Source: an uncultured Cytophagaceae bacterium
GTDB lineage: Bacteria; Bacteroidota; Bacteroidia; Cytophagales; Spirosomataceae
Reading direction: 5' to 3'
Assembly (NCBI GenBank): GCA_903960725.1
Contig: CAJCBY010000177.1
Location: 1 to 12,935, forward strand
DNA: 12,935 nt
The notes below the pieces were generated by a model that saw only the letters and a list, made by a program, of their open reading frames with translations, was not told the DNA's origin and made no database searches. This document shows, piece after piece, positions 7,927 through 12,935 of this stretch. Made by a program: the position numbers and the translations under genes. Within the stretch, counting starts at the first letter, position 1; the number at the start of each line of letters is the position of its first letter.

Positions 7927-9597
7927 ATGGAAGAATCAAAACCCAAATCCCTTAATTTCTTAGAAGAAATCGTTCAGGATGATCTCGCGTCTGGAAAATA
8001 CTCGAAAGGTATTTTGACTCGTTTTCCACCTGAGCCGAATGGCTACTTGCACATCGGTCATGCAAAGAGTATTTGCTTGAATTTTGGGCTGGCACAGCGT
8101 TTCGGAGGGGGGACAAACTTGCGTTTTGACGATACAAACCCAGTGACAGAGGAGACAGAATATGTGGAGTCGATTAAGAAGGATGTTTCTTGGTTAGGTT
8201 TTACGTGGGCAAATGAATTATATACGTCAGATTATTTCGAGGATTTGTATCAATTCGCAGAGAAATTAATCACGCTTTCCTTCGCTTATGTGGATGATTC
8301 GAGCGCGGCGGAAATTGCGGCTCAAAAAGGAACGCCTACCACTCCGGGGCAGAATAGTCCCTTTAGAAACCGGAGTGTGGAGGAGAATTTGGCCTTATTC
8401 CGTGACATGAAGGCGGGTAAATACGCAGACGGAGATAAAGTTTTGCGCGCAAAAATAGATATGGCGCATCCTAACATGCACATGCGTGACCCGTTGATGT
8501 ACCGTATTCGCCATGTGAAACACCACCGTTCAGGCGACAAATGGTGCATCTACCCGATGTATGATTTTGCTCATGGTCAAAGTGATTCCATCGAAGAAAT
8601 CACCCACTCGATTTGTACACTTGAATTCGACGTTCACCGTCCTTTATACGACTGGTTCCTAGATAAATTGGGGATTTTCCCATCCCATCAATATGAATTC
8701 GCTCGTTTGAACTTGTCCCACACGGTGATGAGCAAGCGTAAATTGCTTCAACTCGTAAATGAGAAAGTGGTGAGTGGCTGGGACGATCCGCGCATGCCTA
8801 CGATTTCAGGTTTACGCAGACGTGGCTTCACTCCGGCATCCATTCGCAACTTTTGCGAGCGTATTGGGGTAGCGAAGCGTGATAATTTGATCGACTTAAG
8901 TTTGTTAGAGTTCTGTATTCGTGAAGATTTAAATAAGTCCGCAGACCGCGTAATGGCAGTCCTAGATCCAATTAAATTAGTGATAACGAATTATCCAGCA
9001 GATAAAACGGAGGATTTACAGATTGAGAATAATCCTGAGGCAGAGGTAATCACGAAGCGTTCGGTTCCATTCTCGAACGAATTATATATCGAGCGCGATG
9101 ACTTCATGATCGATCCACCTAAGAAATTCTTCCGTTTAGGAGTAGGATTACAGGTGCGTTTAAAAGGAGCTTACATCGTTACGTGTACGGATTTCAAGAC
9201 GGATGCAGCTGGAAATGTCACAGAAGTGCATGCGGAATATATCCCAGAAAGTAAGTCTGGGCAAGATACGAGTGGTATTTCTGTAAAAGGAACGATTCAC
9301 TGGGTTTCCGTGGCTCACGCAGTAGAAGCGGAGGTGCGTAACTTCGATCGCTTATTGATCGTGGAGGATGCGTCTGAATTAGGGGATGATTTCTTGAAAT
9401 TTATCAATCCTGAATCACTTCAAATTGTACCTAAAGTCTATGTGGAACCAGGATTGAAAGCGGCTAAAGAGGGTCAAGCGTTACAATTTATCCGCAAGGG
9501 CTATTATAGCTTAGATGCGGATTCGACAGCAGATAAGCTGGTATTTAACCGTACGGTTACCTTGAAAGATACCTGGGCTAAAGAAAAGGCTAAATAA
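7927..9597 (+). CDS. glnS: Glutaminyl-tRNA synthetase
   Basis: Class Ic aminoacyl-tRNA synthetase that charges tRNA-Gln with glutamine (EC 6.1.1.18). The 556-residue length matches E. coli GlnRS (554). The Rossmann catalytic domain starts with TRFPPEPNGYLHIGHAKS, HIGH at 42-45, then LRFDDTNP; the class I KMSKS equivalent is VMSKRKL at about 267-273, the GlnRS-type variant; WDDPRMPTISGLRRRG follows. The C-terminal half contains the two anticodon-binding beta-barrels. The FDDTNP and MSKRKL motifs favour GlnRS over the related GluRS. Having GlnRS implies direct charging, with no need for the GatCAB transamidation route to Gln-tRNA. The stop codon directly abuts that of the convergent ftsY gene. 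Confidence 0.97.
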   Translation: MEESKPKSLNFLEEIVQDDLASGKYSKGILTRFPPEPNGYLHIGHAKSICLNFGLAQRFGGGTNLRFDDTNPVTEETEYVESIKKDVSWLGFTWANELYTSDYFEDLYQFAEKLITLSFAYVDDSSAAEIAAQKGTPTTPGQNSPFRNRSVEENLALFRDMKAGKYADGDKVLRAKIDMAHPNMHMRDPLMYRIRHVKHHRSGDKWCIYPMYDFAHGQSDSIEEITHSICTLEFDVHRPLYDWFLDKLGIFPSHQYEFARLNLSHTVMSKRKLLQLVNEKVVSGWDDPRMPTISGLRRRGFTPASIRNFCERIGVAKRDNLIDLSLLEFCIREDLNKSADRVMAVLDPIKLVITNYPADKTEDLQIENNPEAEVITKRSVPFSNELYIERDDFMIDPPKKFFRLGVGLQVRLKGAYIVTCTDFKTDAAGNVTEVHAEYIPESKSGQDTSGISVKGTIHWVSVAHAVEAEVRNFDRLLIVEDASELGDDFLKFINPESLQIVPKVYVEPGLKAAKEGQALQFIRKGYYSLDADSTADKLVFNRTVTLKDTWAKEKAK

Positions 9598-10575
9598 TTA
9601 TTTCTTCGCGAAAAGCGAATCCACGAACGTGGTCTTGTTGAATACTTGGAGATCAGAAATTTTTTCTCCCACTCCAATGTATTTGACTGGGATCTTGAAT
9701 TGATCCGAAATTCCAATGACTACCCCACCTTTAGCGGTGCCGTCTAGCTTAGTAATCGCTAGGGAAGTAATTTCAGTAACCTTGGTGAATTCTTGGGCTT
9801 GCATGAAGGCATTTTGGCCTGTTGATCCGTCCAATACTAACATCACCTCGTGCGGTGCTTCTGGGATGAACTTCTGAATCACGCGCTTGATTTTACCTAG
9901 TTCGGTCATCAAGTTTACTTTGGTATGCAAACGTCCTGCCGTATCGATAATTACGATGTCTGCATTCATATCCACCGCTTGTTTTACGGCATCATAGGCT
10001 ACGGCTGCGGGATCCGTATTCATTCCGTGATCAATCACCGGAATTCCTACGCGTTCTCCCCACAATTTTAATTGGTCTACTGCCGCTGCACGGAAGGTAT
10101 CCGCAGCACCTAAAACTACTTTAAGTCCATTTTGGTGAAATTGAGAGGCTAATTTACCGATGGTCGTGGTTTTGCCCACTCCATTCACACCTACCACCAT
10201 GATGACATAGGGTTTCTGTTTCGGTTCAGCGAAGGCATTCTCTAAAGAAGACGACTGGTTTTCCTCTAATAGGGCTGCCACTTCCTCCCGTAATACCTTG
10301 TCTAATTCTTCTGTCGAAACATATTTATCTCGCTCCACCCGGCGCTCAATTCGCTCAATAATCTTTAACGTCGTGGCAACACCTACGTCAGACGTTAATA
10401 AAATCTCTTCTAATTCGTCTAATACCTCCTCATCTACTTTCGATTTTCCCACGACCGCACGACCGATTTTAGAGAATAAACCGGATGAGGTTTTCTCTAA
10501 ACCTTGCTCTAACGCCTGAATCTCTTCTTGCTGCTGCGGTTCTGGTTTCTTTTTAAAAAAATCGAATAATCCCAT
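9598..10575 (-). CDS. ftsY: Signal recognition particle receptor FtsY
   Basis: SRP receptor GTPase that docks SRP-ribosome complexes at the inner membrane for co-translational insertion. The start at 10575 (MGLFDFFKKK) gives 325 residues and the usual Bacteroidota N-terminus; an in-frame start at 10629 would add 18 odd residues (MKGLFLFCLPS...) that read into the upstream terminator, so it is rejected. Domains: a short acidic/glutamine-rich A region (about 11-35), the N domain (about 35-115), and the G domain with GVNGVGKTT (129-137), DTFRAAA (159-165), DTAGR (211-215), TKLDGTAKGG (275-284) and GVGEKISDL near the end. A terminator separates it from the L33/DUF4295 genes upstream. Its stop abuts the glnS stop. 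Confidence 0.97.
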   Translation of the reverse strand: MGLFDFFKKKPEPQQQEEIQALEQGLEKTSSGLFSKIGRAVVGKSKVDEEVLDELEEILLTSDVGVATTLKIIERIERRVERDKYVSTEELDKVLREEVAALLEENQSSSLENAFAEPKQKPYVIMVVGVNGVGKTTTIGKLASQFHQNGLKVVLGAADTFRAAAVDQLKLWGERVGIPVIDHGMNTDPAAVAYDAVKQAVDMNADIVIIDTAGRLHTKVNLMTELGKIKRVIQKFIPEAPHEVMLVLDGSTGQNAFMQAQEFTKVTEITSLAITKLDGTAKGGVVIGISDQFKIPVKYIGVGEKISDLQVFNKTTFVDSLFAKK

Positions 10576-10612
10576 GGGGTCTGTTGTATTTCGATACGAA
10601 GGTAAGCAAAAT

Positions 10613-10650
10613 AAAAAAAGTCCCTTCAAGAAGGGACTTCAATTTTTTTT
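10613..10650 (-). terminator. Rho-independent terminator after rpmG-DUF4295
   Basis: AAGTCCCTT (10618-10626) pairs with AAGGGACTT (10631-10639) around a 4-nt loop. On the minus strand the stem is followed by a T tract from 10619 down to 10613; on the plus strand eight T residues follow at 10643-10650. It lies between DUF4295 and ftsY, so ftsY is likely expressed from its own start or by readthrough. Confidence 0.85.
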
Positions 10651-10675
10651 AGATAGGTAAACGGGTATTGAAAAA

Positions 10676-10828
10676 TTAGTTTTTCAATGCAGCGTTAACT
10701 TCATCTTGAAGGATGATTTCTTCTTTGAAGGTGTAAGCTCCTGTTGTAGGATTCTTAACCGCCTTAATAATCTTAGCGTACTTAACGCCACCTTCTTTCT
10801 TCAGAGTTGCAACTACTTTCTTAGCCAT
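10676..10828 (-). CDS. DUF4295 small protein (Bacteroidota ribosome-associated)
   Basis: A 50-residue basic protein translated directly from the sequence: it begins MAKKVVATLKKEGG and ends EEIILQDEVNAALKN. The centre, KAVKNPTTGAYTFKEE, matches the DUF4295 family as I remember it, which is confined to Bacteroidota and lies in an rpmG-DUF4295-ftsY neighbourhood. I recall that a protein of this kind was seen in the Flavobacterium johnsoniae ribosome structure and named bL38; I am not certain this family is the same one. The ATG is 8 bp after the rpmG stop, so the two are co-transcribed. The gene is easily missed because of its length. Confidence 0.88.
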   Translation of the reverse strand: MAKKVVATLKKEGGVKYAKIIKAVKNPTTGAYTFKEEIILQDEVNAALKN

Positions 10829-10836
10829 GGGTCAAC

Positions 10837-11019
10837 CTATTTAATTTCTTTATGTAAAGTAACTTTTTTCAAAACAGGGTTGTATTTTCTTAACTCAATA
10901 CGTGCTGTTGTGTTTTTACGATTTTTCGTAGTGATGTAGCGAGACATACCTGGTAAACCAGTTTCTTTGTGCTCAGTGCATTCTAAGATTACTTGAATGC
11001 GATTTCCTTTCTTTGCCAT
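10837..11019 (-). CDS. rpmG: 50S ribosomal protein L33 (bL33), zinc-independent form
   Basis: A 60-residue basic protein of the large subunit near the E site. [21 protein letters not shown], then [23 protein letters not shown] is the bL33 signature. Only one cysteine (Cys14) is present, so the two CxxC zinc pairs of the zinc-binding form are missing and this is the C-minus type. In many Bacteroidota rpmB (L28) precedes it; here nothing codes on this strand in the 134 bp upstream, so rpmG leads the operon. A well-formed promoter lies directly upstream and the DUF4295 gene follows after 8 bp. Confidence 0.96.
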   Translation of the reverse strand: MAKKGNRIQVILECTEHKETGLPGMSRYITTKNRKNTTARIELRKYNPVLKKVTLHKEIK

Positions 11020-11060
11020 AATAGATAAATCATTTATCCGCCTCTGCTCGAAACGGAATG

Positions 11061-11091
11061 CAAAGGTAGAAGAATTTCTTTTTTTCCCAAA
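11061..11091 (-). promoter_or_regulatory. rpmG promoter with canonical Bacteroidota spacing
   Basis: On the minus strand TTTG (11091-11088) is followed after exactly 19 bp by TACCTTTG (11068-11061), a perfect match to the TTTG-N19-21-TAnnTTTG promoter of Bacteroidota. Transcription would start about 35 nt before the rpmG ATG. It is the clearest promoter in the window. Confidence 0.8.
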
Positions 11092-11094
11092 GCC

Positions 11095-11127
11095 TTTGCT
11101 AAAAATAGATGGAAAAATTTATTTTTA
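11095..11127 (+). promoter_or_regulatory. Candidate nuoD promoter, divergent from rpmG
   Basis: On the plus strand TTTG (11095-11098) is followed after 21 bp by TATTTTTA (11120-11127), seven of eight bases of the -7 box, giving a leader of about 20 nt before the ATG at 11154. CATTTTTG at 11142-11149 is an alternative but would make the mRNA practically leaderless. The -33 boxes of this and the rpmG promoter form one palindrome, CAAAG-C-CTTTG (11088-11098). Confidence 0.45.
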
Positions 11128-11153
11128 CCCGTTAGTTTTCCCATTTTTGTTTA

Positions 11154-12368
11154 ATGAATCCCATCCAGTACCAATTTCTTCCAGAAAATTTTGAGAACTC
11201 TGACCCGAACAAATTTCGAGTAGAGGATTTGAAATCGGAGGAGATGATCATCTCGCTGGGACCTCAACACCCATCCACTCACGGGGTACTTCGATTAGAG
11301 GTTATTTCGGATGGGGAATGGATCAAAGAAGTCGTTCCGCACCTAGGTTATTTACACCGTTGTTTCGAGAAGCATGCAGAAGCATTGCCTTTTAACCAAA
11401 TCATCCCCTATGTGGATCGTTTGGACTATATGGCAGCGATGAACTCGGAGCACGCCTATGTAATGGCGGTGGAAAAGATGCTGGATTTGACGGGTAAATT
11501 GCCCAAACGAATCGAGTACATTCGCGTCCTCGTGGCCGAATTGAATCGTATCGCATCGCATTGTGTCGCGATTGGGACCTATGGTCTAGATATTGGTGCT
11601 TACACTCCGTTTTTATGGTTGATGCGCGATCGAGAAGATATTCAGCGCTTGCTGGAGTGGCTTTCGGGAGCTCGGATGTTGTATAATTATGTATGGGTGG
11701 GGGGATTGTTCTATGATTTGCCTTTGGGCTTTGAAGAGAAGGTGCAGGAATTAATTCCGGTGATCAAAAACACGATTAAAGAAGTAAAACAATTAGTAGA
11801 AGATAATAGTATTTTCATCAAGAGGACCGCGAATGTGGGTGTTTTACCCTTGAATGCCGCGATTAATTATGGATGTACGGGTCCGGTGCTGAGGGGGTCT
11901 GGCTTGCCTTTTGATTTACGTCGCATCGATGCTTATTCGGTGTATCCAGAATTAGAATTTGACATTCCAGTGGGTGAAGGTGCGATGGGTGCGGTGGGGG
12001 ATTGTTGGGATCGTAACCACGTTCGACTGCGCGAATGCGAGGAATCAATCCGGATAATTGAACAATGTATAGTGGCCTTGCTGGGCGATGAGAAAAGGAC
12101 GAGGGAGTTTGATCCTCAGGCTTTGGTCCCTAAAAAAATCCGTCCGAAAGCGATGGATGCCTATGTGAGGGCCGAAAATCCAAAAGGAGAACTCGGTTTT
12201 TATATACGCACGGACGGCCGCTCAGATATTCCAGAACGCTTGAAAGTGCGCGCTTGCTCCTTCCACCACCTTTCGGTGTTGCCCTATTTGGCGAAAGGAA
12301 CGTATTTAGCAGATTTAGTAGCCATCATCGGATCCTTAGATCTCGTGATGGGCGAAGTAGATAGATAA
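11154..12368 (+). CDS. nuoD: NADH-quinone oxidoreductase subunit D (complex I 49-kDa)
   Basis: Peripheral-arm subunit of respiratory complex I that forms the quinone pocket together with NuoB. The 404-residue protein has LGPQHPSTHGVLRLEV (about 35-50) with the quinone-site histidine loop, GYLHRCFEKHAE (about 65-76), YVDRLDYMAAM with Tyr92 in the expected quinone-contacting position, NSEHAY (97-102), and the typical C-terminus IIGSLDLVMGEVDR. Length fits the family, so it is not a NuoCD fusion. No other nuo gene lies within 2 kb in the visible direction: upstream is divergent rpmG, downstream a polyprenyl synthase gene 1 bp after the stop. The rest of complex I must be elsewhere or beyond the window. 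Confidence 0.97.
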   Translation: MNPIQYQFLPENFENSDPNKFRVEDLKSEEMIISLGPQHPSTHGVLRLEVISDGEWIKEVVPHLGYLHRCFEKHAEALPFNQIIPYVDRLDYMAAMNSEHAYVMAVEKMLDLTGKLPKRIEYIRVLVAELNRIASHCVAIGTYGLDIGAYTPFLWLMRDREDIQRLLEWLSGARMLYNYVWVGGLFYDLPLGFEEKVQELIPVIKNTIKEVKQLVEDNSIFIKRTANVGVLPLNAAINYGCTGPVLRGSGLPFDLRRIDAYSVYPELEFDIPVGEGAMGAVGDCWDRNHVRLRECEESIRIIEQCIVALLGDEKRTREFDPQALVPKKIRPKAMDAYVRAENPKGELGFYIRTDGRSDIPERLKVRACSFHHLSVLPYLAKGTYLADLVAIIGSLDLVMGEVDR

Positions 12369-12369
12369 G

Positions 12370-12935
12370 ATGAATAAAGCATTTTTAACAGCCCTCGAGG
12401 AGGAAATTAGTCGTTTAGATATAGGCCAAAACCCTAGCGAGCTCTACGACCCCATTCATTATTTAATGAGCTTAGGGGGCAAACGTATTCGCCCTGTACT
12501 TTGTTTATTATCCTATTCCTTGTTTAAATCGGATTGGGAAAAACAAGTTCCAGCCGCTTTATCGGTCGAAATTTTCCACAATTTCACCTTGATGCACGAC
12601 GACATCATGGACAAAGCTCCTTTGCGTCGTGGCAAACAAACGGTGCACGAAAAATGGAACGACAACATCGCCATTTTATCCGGCGACGTGATGCTTGTGA
12701 ATGCCTACCAATACCTAAATAAGGTTCAAGGCTTAAGTTTAGCAGAATTCCAACACTTGCTAGGTCGCCTTTCCCGCATCGCTGCAGAGGTCTGCGAGGG
12801 ACAACAATTCGATATGAATTTTGAAAGCCGGGATGATGTGACGGTAGAAGAATACATTGAAATGATTCGCTTAAAAACCTCGGTTTTGATCGGATTCTCG
12901 ATGGAAATGGGCGGTTTGCTAGCTTCTGTGCCGAC
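12370..12935 (+). CDS. Polyprenyl diphosphate synthase, 3' end outside the window
   Basis: Trans-isoprenyl diphosphate synthase that condenses isopentenyl diphosphate with allylic diphosphates. 188 codons are visible with no stop up to the window end. Family signatures: GGKRIRPVL (36-44), FHNFTLMHDDIMD with the first aspartate-rich motif DDIMD at 77-81, LRRGKQTVHEKW (85-96), and LKTSVLIGFSMEMGG near the edge; the second DDxxD lies outside. The first motif lacks the two-residue insertion of bacterial farnesyl synthases (DDxxxxD), which favours a geranylgeranyl or longer-chain product (carotenoid or menaquinone side chain); chain length cannot be fixed from sequence alone. The ATG is 1 bp after the nuoD stop, so translational coupling is likely. 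Confidence 0.93.
   Translation, partial: MNKAFLTALEEEISRLDIGQNPSELYDPIHYLMSLGGKRIRPVLCLLSYSLFKSDWEKQVPAALSVEIFHNFTLMHDDIMDKAPLRRGKQTVHEKWNDNIAILSGDVMLVNAYQYLNKVQGLSLAEFQHLLGRLSRIAAEVCEGQQFDMNFESRDDVTVEEYIEMIRLKTSVLIGFSMEMGGLLASVP

Noticed and set aside
10576..10629. 18-codon N-terminal extension of ftsY
   Set aside because: It would begin within the terminator hairpin; MGLFDFFKKK at 10575 is the usual FtsY start.
10706..10939. 77-codon plus-strand reading frame
   Set aside because: It is antisense to rpmG and the DUF4295 gene, both clear protein families.
11020..11153. Possible rpmB (L28) gene upstream of rpmG, as seen in many Bacteroidota
   Set aside because: The gap is only 134 bp, holds promoter elements and no L28-like frame on either strand.
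12534..12722. 62-codon plus-strand reading frame near the window end
   Set aside because: It is a shadow of the polyprenyl synthase frame, which carries GGKRIRPVL and DDIMD.

Overview
The window reads as an ordinary chromosomal housekeeping segment of a Bacteroidota bacterium, most likely in or near the Cytophagales (inferred from protein flavour; the genus is not claimed). Evidence for the phylum: start codons lack Shine-Dalgarno sequences and sit behind A/T-rich leaders; several intergenic regions carry the Bacteroidota sigma-factor -7 box TAnnTTTG, in one case with a TTTG box 19 bp upstream; there is a short (76 aa) ATP synthase epsilon subunit; and a DUF4295 small protein lies beside L33 and ftsY. 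There are no insertion sequences, integrases, phage genes, CRISPR arrays or evident islands.

Layout. 1-2345 (+): atpD, atpC and a small lipoprotein gene 7 bp behind atpC, closed by a strong terminator (2371-2400). 2447-3868 (+): a MarR-family regulator with dyad symmetry over its likely promoter, then an OmpA-domain lipoprotein with a coiled coil, closed by a bidirectional terminator (3887-3922). 3935-4475 (-): a stand-alone LytTR DNA-binding protein and, upstream, an initiator tRNA-Met with its own terminator; between them lie two pairs of perfect direct repeats, each with a 20-bp period. 4581-6817 (+): era and der, two ribosome-assembly GTPases. 6797-7834 (-): a secreted Ycf48/BNR-like beta-propeller overlapping the der 3' end. 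7927-9597 (+): glnS. 9598-11019 (-): rpmG, a 50-codon DUF4295 gene, a terminator, then ftsY, whose stop codon abuts that of glnS. 11154-12935 (+): nuoD followed after 1 bp by a polyprenyl diphosphate synthase gene that runs off the window.

Function. Most genes serve energy conversion (ATP synthase beta/epsilon, complex I subunit D), translation and ribosome assembly (initiator tRNA, Era, Der, GlnRS, L33, DUF4295), membrane targeting (FtsY), envelope (two lipoproteins, propeller protein) and isoprenoid synthesis. Two small regulators, MarR and LytTR, each have repeat structure in front of the gene that looks like an operator.

I found no convincing undescribed multi-gene system. The strongest non-routine signal is the four-repeat array in front of the LytTR gene (4274-4342), followed by the overlapping dyads in front of marR and the shared palindromic promoter core between rpmG and nuoD.
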